Shown: piece after piece, positions 1 to 6,104 of the stretch | Layout: each line of letters opens with the position of its first letter | How positions within the stretch are numbered: the first letter of the stretch is position 1 | Notes under the pieces: generated by a model | The model's database searches: none | What the model was told of the DNA's origin: nothing | Seen by the model: only the letters and a program-made list of their open reading frames with translations | Assembly (NCBI GenBank): GCA_025997955.1 | Contig: BNVH01000087.1 | Span: forward strand, 1-12,670 | Direction of reading: 5' to 3' | Origin: Synergistales bacterium | GTDB taxonomy: Bacteria > Synergistota > Synergistia > Synergistales > Aminobacteriaceae | Length of the DNA stretch: 12,670 nucleotides | Position numbers and translations under genes: made by a program

Positions 1-105
1 CCCGAAAGTATTGAGGCCAGAATATCTTTGATAAAACAAATAGCGGACATAGCGGATAAAATGGGTTATCCGCGCGCTTCGCTCGAACTCCATTTCACCG
101 GATAG
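1..105 (+). CDS. Possible 3' end of a gene entering from the left (unidentified)
   Basis: Frame 1 of the plus strand is open from the first base to a TAG at 103-105 and gives 34 residues that read like a protein C-terminus with an amphipathic helix (IEARISLIKQIADIADKMG). I do not recognise the family. It overlaps the last codons of the minus-strand hydrolase fragment by about 38 bases. This fits a breakpoint near 85-100, where two unrelated sequences were joined. The minus strand is open here too, so coding is only a suggestion; the rest of the gene lies outside the window. Confidence 0.25.
   Translation, partial: PESIEARISLIKQIADIADKMGYPRASLELHFTG
52..73. repeat. 8-bp perfect inverted repeat near the hydrolase breakpoint
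   Basis: GCGGATAA (52-59) and TTATCCGC (66-73) are perfect complements around a 6-base loop. A short direct repeat TAGCGGA occurs at 41-47 and 50-56. There is no T tract, so this is not a convincing terminator. It lies at the 3' end of the truncated hydrolase and may be a leftover of the rearrangement. Confidence 0.4.
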
Positions 106-686
106 TAATCTTCCCAACCTCTCTGATTGCCGCCCGGGTTTGTGACGCGAATGGCAATGCGGTTGCGTTTGCCGCATATCAGGGCGTTTGTCAGGTCGCA
201 ACTGTATGGAATATCGCCTACAATATCGTAACCTACAAGTTTGGAGTTGGCGAAAACCTCCATGCGCAGCCGGTAACTTTCGATGTTCAGTCGAATGATT
301 TTGTCTTTCCAGTTCGCCGGAATATCCAAGTCTTTCCAAAACCAATATACCCCCGGCATGGACGTGGTGGTTTTGCCATCGGGTGTAAAGTATTCTTCTA
401 CAATGGCCGGCAGATTTACGATGAAGCCGTCCGCCGGAAGTTTGTTCAAAGTTTGCCAGCCGCCTGTCGGTTCCGGTGCATCCAGGGCTAATTGAAATAA
501 ATCGACGTCCTGCGGTAAATACAGCGAATCGTTTTGCCAGGAAGCAGACGAATCCCGCCACAATTTCCATCCTTGCATGACCGGTAGTGTTTTACGAATA
601 TCGGCGTTCGGCGCTTTTGCATTTACAGTCCCGAAAATACCTGTAGTAAACCAGCATAAGGCGAATAAAAAAGCATATCTATTCAT
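66..686 (-). pseudogene. Truncated secreted GH2-like glycoside hydrolase (N-terminal sugar-binding domain only)
   Basis: The 206-residue product starts at the ATG at 686 with a clear export signal (MNRYAFLFALCWF, likely cleaved near residue 23). It then shows the N-terminal jelly-roll domain that precedes the catalytic barrel in GH2 enzymes: a GVYWFWKDLDIP stretch at about 110-121, then a beta-rich segment ending in NPGGNQRGWEDYYPVKW. In the family this domain is followed by an immunoglobulin-like domain and a TIM barrel with two catalytic Glu, in proteins usually longer than 600 residues. Here the reading breaks off after VKW and ends in an unrelated tail (SSSEARG). No catalytic part exists, so the gene is very likely dead. 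It lies 67 bases downstream of the nucleosidase gene on the same strand. I see no promoter of its own. Confidence 0.75.
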
Positions 687-753
687 GTGTAATTAATTTG
701 TTTTTTTATGGAACCATGGAACCCGCATCTAATCATGCTCTTTGGCGCAACTT

Positions 754-1533
754 TTACATGCGGGTTTCATGTGATTGTCTAAAAATATTCTGAATAATTT
801 CCACGGCATACTTATTGGCTATTTTTCCGGTAAATCCGGGAAAATCAATAGCCGAGCGTTCATCGGCCGCATCCGAAATGGTACGAATAACGGTGAATGG
901 AATGTCGTATTCGTAACAAACCTGCGCTACCGCCGCCCCTTCCATTTCTACACACAACACTTCCGGCAATTTCTTTAGCAAGGCCTCTTTATCACTGTTT
1001 TTGGCGAAAAATTTATCACCGCTGGCAATGTCACCCATCCACAATTGAGGATTTGAAATGTTGAATTGTTTGAGTTCTTCGGCGCTGACAACCGAAGTAA
1101 AACGATTCGGGTCTATCAGGCGATTCACCGCTTTGGATGCAATATCCAATTGTTTCGGTCGGACTTCGATGTAGCTAATGTTGAGTAAGGGTATTTCAAA
1201 TTCAGCCATCAGTGGACGACCATCCAAATCGTGTTGAACCAGTCTTTTGGCAACCACAACATCTCCAATGTTTAATTGCGGATGAATGGCTCCGGCCACA
1301 CCGGTAAAGATGATTTCCGTCACATGAAATTGGAGAAGCAAAGTGGAAACAGTTGTTGCAGCCGCCACTTTGCCCCATCTCGAAAAAACGACAACTGTTT
1401 GAATACCTTGTATTTTCCCTGTAAAATAAATTCTTTTTCCGGAAGAATATTCTTGCTTGTCTTCCAAAAGTTGCACGATGCCGTTTATCTCTTCCGGCAA
1501 AGCGCCCATGATACCAATGACTCGTTCTTGCAT
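754..1533 (-). CDS. mtnN: 5'-methylthioadenosine/S-adenosylhomocysteine nucleosidase
   Basis: This cytosolic enzyme hydrolyses the N-glycosidic bond of methylthioadenosine, S-adenosylhomocysteine and 5'-deoxyadenosine, releasing adenine, and so removes inhibitory by-products of SAM chemistry. The 259-residue protein has the family marks in order: IGIMGALPEE at 6-15 (E15 matches the catalytic Glu12 of the E. coli enzyme), FTGVAGAI at 76-83, ASGDKFF at 170-176, the ribose-binding VEMEGA at 195-200 (M197, E198), and ISDAAD at 219-224, where D221 matches the catalytic Asp197. The length is somewhat above the E. coli form (232). The reading frame stays open to a TTG at 1548, but the promoter box covers that codon, so the ATG at 1533 is the better start. 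The gene looks intact and chromosomal. Confidence 0.95.
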   Translation of the reverse strand: MQERVIGIMGALPEEINGIVQLLEDKQEYSSGKRIYFTGKIQGIQTVVVFSRWGKVAAATTVSTLLLQFHVTEIIFTGVAGAIHPQLNIGDVVVAKRLVQHDLDGRPLMAEFEIPLLNISYIEVRPKQLDIASKAVNRLIDPNRFTSVVSAEELKQFNISNPQLWMGDIASGDKFFAKNSDKEALLKKLPEVLCVEMEGAAVAQVCYEYDIPFTVIRTISDAADERSAIDFPGFTGKIANKYAVEIIQNIFRQSHETRM

Positions 1534-1545
1534 TGTTTTTTTTGG

Positions 1546-1577
1546 CAAATTTACGTGAAAATGTTATAATTTACAAA
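1546..1577 (-). promoter_or_regulatory. Bacteroidota-type promoter of the nucleosidase gene
   Basis: Read on the minus strand, TTTG (1577-1574), a 20-base spacer and TAAATTTG (1553-1546) match the -33/-7 pattern TTTG-n-TAnnTTTG. Transcription would begin only a few bases before the ATG at 1533, giving a very short leader. This argues against the TTG start at 1548. Confidence 0.7.
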
Positions 1578-2320
1578 TTAATTGTCTGAAGCTTTGTATA
1601 GACAGGCACTTCACCTACGATCAGTGTAAAATTTTAATAAGAATAAAAAAGATTATTATGATTTTTATGGCTAAATCTTTTTTTGAGGTACTATTTTCAG
1701 TATTGCCACATTTAATATCCCTTCGGGATTTGCTGTGCTGAAAATGTGTTTGACATCTTAAGAATTAATATTTTTGTTAATAAACCGTATGGATTAGTCA
1801 AACGCCGAACCAACGTTAAAATCTTCCACTTTTACAAAACGTATGCCTGCCGGATTGGTCGCCATAATAGTATCTACAATTGATTTGTGAAATATTTCCT
1901 GCATGTACAATTCACCAAACGGAAAACCAAACGCTCTTCCAACGGTATTATAGATCAATGGTTAGCCACCGGTCACCAATTACAGCAATCATCAACTAAA
2001 ACTTCTCTATTGTATTAAATACGTTGCTTAGGGATTTTTGTCGTGTACCCCAACAAAACAAAATAAATGTTTTAACTCTACAACCTAATTTAATGTTGCC
2101 TATGGTAAATAACGAAATGTGTTAATACGCACATTTTAAGACATATTGGAAAAAGCGTTTAACTTACATTCTGTAATAGCAAACCACCCAAAAGCCAAAG
2201 AAAACAAAAGAAAAAACAGACTATAAAAAAGCAATTAAAACAGCACTATAAAAACAATTTACATATTACAATAAAAAGCGAGAGCGATACATTACTTTTC
2301 AGTTGTACTGCTCTTTTTTG
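1549..2320. other. Gene-poor flank with remnants only
   Basis: No intact gene is visible in these 770 bases. Contents seen: the nucleosidase promoter; a small plus-strand reading frame from the ATG at 1668 (24 codons, MAKSFFEVLFSVL..., unrecognised); a 5-bp hairpin ATCCC-TTC-GGGAT at 1717-1729; the decayed minus-strand gene at 1794-1992; a 7-bp inverted repeat AAATGTG/CACATTT at 2115-2136; and an A-rich tract from about 2170 to 2280. The stretch looks like eroded accessory DNA just outside the element. Confidence 0.6.
1794..1992 (-). pseudogene. Decayed C-terminal fragment, possibly Imm11/DUF1629-like
   Basis: Minus-strand codons ending at the TAA at 1794-1796 give about 55 residues that read as real protein: FGFPFGELYMQEIFHKSI, then VDTIMATNPAGIRFVKVEDF. 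A second frame upstream (ATG at 1992, MIAVIGDRWLTIDL, stop at 1948) runs into it and would join if one base were gained or lost near 1950. So this looks like a frameshifted 3' remnant. The closing pattern (surface helix, then GIRFVKVEDF) resembles the end of DUF1629/Imm11 immunity proteins of contact toxins. That is recollection of a pattern, not an alignment. The 5' part of the gene is gone. Confidence 0.4.
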
Positions 2321-2346
2321 TTGCTATTTTGTTACCCGTTTGTTAC
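2321..2346. repeat. Proposed attL (26-bp direct repeat, left copy)
   Basis: The 26 bases are identical to 9218-9243. Identity stops at both edges: TTTTTTG precedes it here against TTTTT at the right copy, and TTTGG follows it here against CCAAT. The site lies 181 bases upstream of the integrase ATG, the usual place for an attachment site. Its core ATTTTGTTACCCG recurs at 2360-2372 inside the element, which may be an arm-type integrase site. Confidence 0.8.
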
Positions 2347-2517
2347 TTTGGTACTCAAAATTTTGTTACCCGACAAAGAAAAACGGCAATAACTCGTTAC
2401 TGAAAATATTATATCATTGATTAATATAAACTTAAATCATTTGCAGAAATAGCAAAATTATTGTTATTTTCCTTTGTTATGTCGATATTTATTTGTTACT
2501 TTGCAATCGGTAACAAA
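2331..2517. repeat. Cluster of GTTAC motifs: likely integrase arm sites over its own promoter
   Basis: GTTAC occurs at 2331, 2342, 2365, 2396 and 2495, and the reverse GTAAC at 2510. Two longer copies are ATTTTGTTACCCG (2326-2338, 2360-2372) and TTTGTTACTTTG (2339-2350, 2492-2503). TTTGTTAC (2492-2499) and GTAACAAA (2510-2517) form an 8-bp inverted repeat around the probable transcription start. Repeated sites beside att are typical binding arms for tyrosine recombinases. Their overlap with the promoter suggests autoregulation (inference). Confidence 0.5.
2473..2503 (+). promoter_or_regulatory. Probable integrase promoter
   Basis: TTTG (2473-2476), a 19-base spacer and TTACTTTG (2496-2503) match the Bacteroidota promoter pattern with one mismatch in the -7 box (TT for TA). 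Its position rules out the upstream TTG at 2474 as a start and supports the ATG at 2528. The -7 box lies inside an inverted repeat. Confidence 0.55.
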
Positions 2518-2527
2518 CAATATTTTT

Positions 2528-3703
2528 ATGAGTAACAAAAAGCAAAAACAGCAAAAAGCAAAAGAGCCTATTAAAATGAGGCTCAAACGACTTGCAAACG
2601 GTAATCAATCCATTTATTTAGATTATTACAAAGACGGTAAACGTGAATATGAGTTTTTGAAACTCTATCTTATGCCGGAACGGACACCCGCCGACAAAGA
2701 CACCAACGCCCAAACGTTGAGGCTTGCAAACGCTGTGAAGTCAAAGCGTGTTGTAGAACTGCAAAACAACGCTCACGGCTTTAACAACGGAGGCACACGC
2801 TCAAAGGCAAATGTTATTGATTATATCAAAGCAGTGGCCGACACAAAGCGTATTAAGGCAGGCGGCGGCAAACGGACAACGGCGGCGACCTATTTAGCGT
2901 TGGCGTGGCACATAGAGCAATACAGCGGCTTAAAAACTACTTTCAGGCAGGTAGATAAAAACTATTGCAGCGGGTTTATTGACTATCTGCAAAAAGCCAA
3001 AAACAGAAACAACGGCTTACCTTTGAATGAAAACACACAACGCGGTTATATGAAAAAGTTTGAGGCGGTTATTAATGCAGCAATAACCGATGAGGTAACG
3101 AATACCAACCCATTTAAGCAAATAAAGCCTGAAAATAAGCCACAAAAGCACAAAACAGAAATAAGTTACCTGACTATTGATGAGGTTAAATTACTTGAAA
3201 ATACAGAAAGTTTGTCCCCGATAATCAAACAGGCATTTTTATTCAGTTGCTACACCGGATTAAGATTTTCAGACGTTCAAAATTTGACGTGGGGCAAACT
3301 GCAAACCGACAACAACGGCGGTACTTTCATTAACTATGTTCAAAAGAAAACCCAAAAGCAGGAATATTTACCGATACCACAAAAGGCAGTAGAATTTTTG
3401 CCGGACAAAGCCGATGCAAAAGACACCGACAAAGTTTTTTATTTGCCAAGTGGAGGCTATACAAATTTGCAATTAAAGGCGTGGGCCGCGTTGGCAGGCT
3501 TGAAAAAACATTTAACGTTCCACATTGCCCGACACACATACGCCACTATACTTCTGAGTTTGGGGGCAGGTATTGAAACAATCAGTAAGAATTTGGGACA
3601 CTCTGAAATAAAAACCACACAAGCCCATTATGCAGCAATAGAAAATAAGTTGCAGCGGGCAGCGGTTAATTTGTTTGATAAATTGGACGGTTTAACAGAT
3701 TAA
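2528..3703 (+). CDS. int: Tyrosine recombinase / integrase
   Basis: The 391-residue site-specific recombinase would integrate and excise the element by cutting and rejoining DNA through a tyrosine. The N-terminus has a basic arm-binding region (about 10-70), then a core-binding SAM-like domain (about 90-190), then the catalytic domain. Catalytic residues are all present: R246 in CYTGLRFSD, K273/K274 in the beta-hairpin VQKKTQ, H332 and R335 in HIARHTYA, H358 in NLGHS, and the nucleophile Y368 in AHYAAI. Size and order are normal for Bacteroidota mobile elements. An upstream TTG at 2474 keeps the frame open, but the promoter covers it. The gene starts 181 bases from attL and is followed after 9 bases by the 366-aa gene, so the two are probably cotranscribed. 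Confidence 0.95.
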   Translation: MSNKKQKQQKAKEPIKMRLKRLANGNQSIYLDYYKDGKREYEFLKLYLMPERTPADKDTNAQTLRLANAVKSKRVVELQNNAHGFNNGGTRSKANVIDYIKAVADTKRIKAGGGKRTTAATYLALAWHIEQYSGLKTTFRQVDKNYCSGFIDYLQKAKNRNNGLPLNENTQRGYMKKFEAVINAAITDEVTNTNPFKQIKPENKPQKHKTEISYLTIDEVKLLENTESLSPIIKQAFLFSCYTGLRFSDVQNLTWGKLQTDNNGGTFINYVQKKTQKQEYLPIPQKAVEFLPDKADAKDTDKVFYLPSGGYTNLQLKAWAALAGLKKHLTFHIARHTYATILLSLGAGIETISKNLGHSEIKTTQAHYAAIENKLQRAAVNLFDKLDGLTD

Positions 3704-3712
3704 ATTTGAGGT

Positions 3713-4813
3713 ATGGAAAAGCAAAAAGCGGCTTTTGATGAGGATATACAATACCTTGGCCAAGGTTACAATTTTGATGAGGATATGCAGAAAGCAGGAT
3801 TTGCGAAAAGCGATGAGTTGCAAACGATTTTAGATAATATAGTTGCAGCGGAAAAAGAGAAAAACCCATACTTCCCATGTGTAGCTCCTTTTTCTGGAAT
3901 TGAAAAAGCGGACGAAAGTATAGATGAGCTATTAATGGCTTCAAAATATGATATAAAAGCGTGTTTGACATGTTATTACAATGAATTAGTTAAGTATGAA
4001 GTAAATACATTGTTTCAAAAAGCTAATTTTGACATCAAGTATTTGTTTGAGATATTGAAAGGTGTATGTACCTATATTTCAGAAAACACCGATAAACCGC
4101 TAACCACACAAAACAAAATTACAGAATTATTGCAGGAATCAGGTAAATCACCCGGATTTGGAAACGTTTTACAGATATTGATTTTGCAAGGCGTAATAAA
4201 GTGGTTTGAGAACTGCAATATCAATGAGGGCGACACAGGATATACAGAGGCACAAGAACTATGTAATTTTGTAAATGAGCAACTTATAGAGGCTTGTACA
4301 TTCTACTTTATGTTTTTTGAAAAGAACGATAACAGCCGACCATTAGACAACTATTTATTTGAAACCAACATTGGTAAAGCATGGCTTGAATTACAAAATC
4401 AGCCTCAACAATCCGACACGAAAAAGCCTCAACCTACCCACTTTAACCGACACTTTACCACCGATGAGCAAAAGAAACTATTTGAAGGATTAACAAAAGG
4501 TGGATTTTTGCCAAAAGATGCAGATTACAGACACTTTTGTTATGTGTTTGGCGGTACGGCTATACTTAACAATGAAAAGCCGTTTGAGCCGCTTATTTGG
4601 GGAAAATCGGTTGGGCTTTTGGCTTATATGATTGATACATTGTTTTCAGATACGGACGGCACAAATTTATGGGAAACAACGGAAAAATGTTTTGTTTGGA
4701 AAGAAAAAGCTCCCAACAAAGACAGCATGAAAAACACGGTAAGCAAATACAAAAACGACTTTAAAGAAAAACCCAAAGGCTTTGAAAAATTAGACACAAT
4801 TTTGAGTTTATAA
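3713..4813 (+). CDS. Uncharacterised 366-aa mobile-element protein, cotranscribed with the integrase
   Basis: I do not recognise a named family. The product is acidic at the N-terminus, with an internal repeat (FDEDIQ at 9-14, FDEDMQ at 22-27). A helical middle follows, with no membrane segment or signal peptide, so it is probably cytosolic. Residues about 244-366 (HFTTDEQKKLFEGL, FCYVFGG, PLIWGKSVGLLAYMIDTL, then FVWKEK) match a C-terminal pattern I associate with proteins next to integrases in Bacteroidota elements, loosely like RteC-type regulators; this is from memory only. The ATG at 3713 has a weak GAGG just upstream, 9 bases after the integrase stop. An intrinsic terminator follows 22 bases after the stop. 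A role in regulation or excision is a guess from position. Confidence 0.8.
   Translation: MEKQKAAFDEDIQYLGQGYNFDEDMQKAGFAKSDELQTILDNIVAAEKEKNPYFPCVAPFSGIEKADESIDELLMASKYDIKACLTCYYNELVKYEVNTLFQKANFDIKYLFEILKGVCTYISENTDKPLTTQNKITELLQESGKSPGFGNVLQILILQGVIKWFENCNINEGDTGYTEAQELCNFVNEQLIEACTFYFMFFEKNDNSRPLDNYLFETNIGKAWLELQNQPQQSDTKKPQPTHFNRHFTTDEQKKLFEGLTKGGFLPKDADYRHFCYVFGGTAILNNEKPFEPLIWGKSVGLLAYMIDTLFSDTDGTNLWETTEKCFVWKEKAPNKDSMKNTVSKYKNDFKEKPKGFEKLDTILSL
3733..3786. repeat. 14-bp perfect palindrome between two 15-bp direct repeats, inside a gene
   Basis: TTTTGATGAGGATAT occurs at 3733-3747 and again at 3772-3786, exactly 39 bases apart. Between them is the perfect palindrome ACCTTGGCCAAGGT (3753-3766). 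The block sits at the 5' end of the 366-aa gene and encodes its repeated FDED motif. Spacing of 39 bases keeps frame, so protein repetition is one explanation; a protein-binding DNA site is another. Confidence 0.7.
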
Positions 4814-4835
4814 AAAACTTACAACAACTTACAGT

Positions 4836-4868
4836 AAGGGTTACAGTAACACATTGTAACCCTTTTTT
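4836..4868 (+). terminator. Intrinsic terminator of the int operon
   Basis: AAGGGTTACA (4836-4845) pairs perfectly with TGTAACCCTT (4855-4864) across a 9-base loop, and T runs to 4868. It follows the stop of the 366-aa gene by 22 bases and separates the integrase operon from the replication operon. Confidence 0.85.
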
Positions 4869-4883
4869 CTTTCCTATCTATAC

Positions 4884-4891
4884 TATCTTTG
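4884..4891 (+). promoter_or_regulatory. -7 box of the replication operon promoter
   Basis: TATCTTTG is a perfect TAnnTTTG box, 16 bases after the terminator. No good TTTG lies 19-21 bases upstream, so the -33 box is weak or an activator is needed. It is overlapped by the palindrome TTTGCA-CT-TGCAAA (4888-4901), a possible operator. Confidence 0.55.
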
Positions 4892-5002
4892 CACTTGCAA
4901 ACCAACAAAGCGAGTGCAACCCTTTGAAAGTTTGCAACGGCACGGATGCGGGAGCGTTGCACCTACCCGCAAAAGGCGACAACCCATAATAAAATTAGCG
5001 TT
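4888..5002 (+). promoter_or_regulatory. Structured leader with repeated TGCAA motifs
   Basis: The roughly 110-base leader between promoter and first gene holds TTTGCA/TGCAAA (4888-4901), further TGCAA copies at 4915 and 4933, and the reverse TTGCA at 4957. TGCGGG (4947-4952) pairs with CCCGCA (4966-4971) around a 13-base loop. GTGCAAC (4914-4920) can pair with GTTGCAC (4956-4962). The leader is richer in G+C than its surroundings. Operators for the HTH protein or an RNA regulatory fold are both possible. Confidence 0.4.
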
Positions 5003-5185
5003 ATGGAAGAAATATTTGAAAACGGTATTTGTGAGATTGAAAATCTTACATCACAAATCAATGAAAATTTAGAAGCAAATCCGATTGATTGGAAAAATGC
5101 AGAAACGAGTTTAGATTTTATTATTGCTGAATGCGAGAGAATGAAAGACAGTTTGAATGAGAAAGGAGGGAACGATGGAAGATAA
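5003..5185 (+). CDS. Small acidic protein (60 aa), first gene of the replication operon
   Basis: The ATG at 5003 opens a 60-residue acidic product (MEEIFENGICEIENLTSQIN...), predicted as one or two helices with coiled-coil character and no membrane segment. The frame is also open from an ATG at 4946, but those extra 19 residues would be coded by the structured leader and look unlike protein, so 5003 is preferred. No family is recognised. Its 3' end overlaps the start of the HTH gene by 11 bases, and the next gene's Shine-Dalgarno site lies inside it, so the two are probably translationally coupled. Confidence 0.6.
   Translation: MEEIFENGICEIENLTSQINENLEANPIDWKNAETSLDFIIAECERMKDSLNEKGGNDGR
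5164..5169 (+). promoter_or_regulatory. Strong Shine-Dalgarno AGGAGG that sets the HTH gene start
   Basis: AGGAGG ends 5 bases before the ATG at 5175. It favours that codon over the in-frame ATG at 5157. Perfect Shine-Dalgarno sites are uncommon in Bacteroidota, which mostly use A-rich leaders, so this one stands out. The next gene has a similar AAAGGGGG at 5467-5473. Confidence 0.75.
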
Positions 5186-5486
5186 AATACTTTCCGAATT
5201 GAAAGAAATAAAATCATTATCATTGTTGGGGGCTAAACAAGCCCTCACAATGACTGATGCAAGCCTATTGACAGGATTAAGTAAGTCCCATTTGTACAAA
5301 CTCGTTTGCAGAAAGGCAATACCGTACTACAAAAGTGATGGCGGAAAATTGACCTACTTTGACAAAAACGAGGTTACAGCGTGGCAATTACAGCACAGAG
5401 TTAAAACCGCCGATGAGGTAGAGAGTGAGGCGGCAAACTACCTTGTTACCGGAAAACATTCAAAGAAAGGGGGTAAACATGTTTAG
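5175..5486 (+). CDS. Excisionase-like helix-turn-helix DNA-binding protein
   Basis: The 103-residue protein has an N-terminal short coiled coil (about 1-20) and a MerR/excisionase-type winged helix-turn-helix at about 24-72: LTMTDASLLTGLSKSHLYKLV as the HTH, then RKAIPYYKSDGGKLTYFDKNEVTAW as the wing and closing helix. Such proteins in Bacteroidota elements often direct excision or bend DNA at att and origin sites, and this family is often annotated HTH_17. The basic tail (KHSKKGGKHV) may add DNA contact. The stop overlaps the next start by 8 bases. With the integrase separated in its own operon, this is the best excisionase candidate, or an activator of the Rep operon. Confidence 0.85.
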   Translation: MEDKILSELKEIKSLSLLGAKQALTMTDASLLTGLSKSHLYKLVCRKAIPYYKSDGGKLTYFDKNEVTAWQLQHRVKTADEVESEAANYLVTGKHSKKGGKHV

Positions 5487-5985
5487 TTGTTATCTGAAAA
5501 TGGAACGCAGCCAAAGAACTAAAAAAGACGGTACGGAAAGCACAACGCCTCGATATGAAGTAACAGCACAAGCGGGATATTTTAAGCCGTTGGAGGCGAT
5601 TAAAAACGCCAAAAATGAAATTGTAATGTACCACCAACCGAATAAAAAATGTAATCCCAACAGCACGGCTGAAACACGTTTACAATGCAAAGGTAGCGTA
5701 AATTTTAGCAGCGTGTATTTGGAAAACCTGAAAATCGGGGAAACGTTAATCGGGTACGGCGAGCCGCCAAAAACAAAAGAACTCAAAGGCGGAAAGCAAA
5801 ACCCATTCTTTGACAACCGGGCGGACGGCTATTTGTTTATAATAGCCCCAGACTTGAATACGATTGAAATTTTAATCGTTCCACAAGGCAGGCAGCTAAT
5901 ACGCGGGTACGCTGCAAAGTTGGCAGACGGACAATTAAACGAGGCGTTGAATGAGTTGAGAAAACAGGCAAAACCGATTGAGTAA
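5479..5985 (+). CDS. Unknown 168-aa protein directly upstream of rep
   Basis: I recognise no family. The start is the ATG at 5479, with AAAGGGGG about 5 bases upstream; an in-frame ATG at 5425 lies within the HTH gene and is less likely. The product is basic in the first half (KMERSQRTKKDGTEST), rich in beta strands in the middle (FSSVYLENLKIGETLIGYGE) and ends in a hydrophobic strand pair (GYLFIIAPDLNTIEILIVPQG) plus an amphipathic helix. It has no signal peptide or membrane segment. In filamentous phages the gene beside the pII initiator encodes a single-stranded-DNA-binding protein; the size and beta content allow such a role here, but there is no motif proof. An initiator accessory role is the alternative. 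Confidence 0.75.
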   Translation: MFSCYLKMERSQRTKKDGTESTTPRYEVTAQAGYFKPLEAIKNAKNEIVMYHQPNKKCNPNSTAETRLQCKGSVNFSSVYLENLKIGETLIGYGEPPKTKELKGGKQNPFFDNRADGYLFIIAPDLNTIEILIVPQGRQLIRGYAAKLADGQLNEALNELRKQAKPIE

Positions 5986-5987
5986 AA

Positions 5988-6085
5988 TTACCAAATTTTG
6001 GTAACATTTACAGGGCATATTTTTGATAGTGGCAAAAGTCCATTTCCCTAAATAGTAAGTTGTATCTGTTACCAAATTTTGGTAA
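5988..6085. repeat. Two identical 17-bp palindromes upstream of rep: candidate origin or operator
   Basis: TTACCAAATTTTGGTAA is present at 5988-6004 and 6069-6085. Each is a perfect 8-bp inverted repeat around one T, and the starts are 81 bases apart. They occupy nearly all of the gap between the 168-aa gene and rep. An 18-base block at 6047-6064 between them recurs after rep. Paired palindromes before a nicking initiator fit an origin or autoregulatory operator (inference). Confidence 0.6.
6047..6064 (+). repeat. 18-bp repeat, copy before rep
   Basis: CCTAAATAGTAAGTTGTA matches 7042-7059 (CCTAATTAGTAAGTTGTA) at 17 of 18 positions in the same orientation, so the two copies flank rep. A shorter inverted match ACAACTTAC lies at 4824-4832. 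It is a candidate initiator recognition or nick-site element. Confidence 0.55.
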
Positions 6086-6104
6086 AAATCAGTAAAAATA
6101 GAGT

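Noticed and set aside
1534..1548. Nucleosidase start at TTG 1548
   Set aside because: The promoter -7 box covers this codon, so it would not be in the transcript.
2281..2320. Terminator before attL (AGAGC ... GCTCT plus T run)
   Set aside because: The stem is only 5 bp with a 20-base loop; too weak to report as a terminator, though T-rich DNA follows.
2474..2527. Longer integrase start at TTG 2474
   Set aside because: The codon lies in the -33 box of the promoter and the 18 extra residues do not look like integrase N-termini; ATG 2528 fits better.
4946..5002. Extended 79-aa form of the first Rep-operon protein
   Set aside because: The added residues come from the folded leader with poor protein character; ATG 5003 is preferred.
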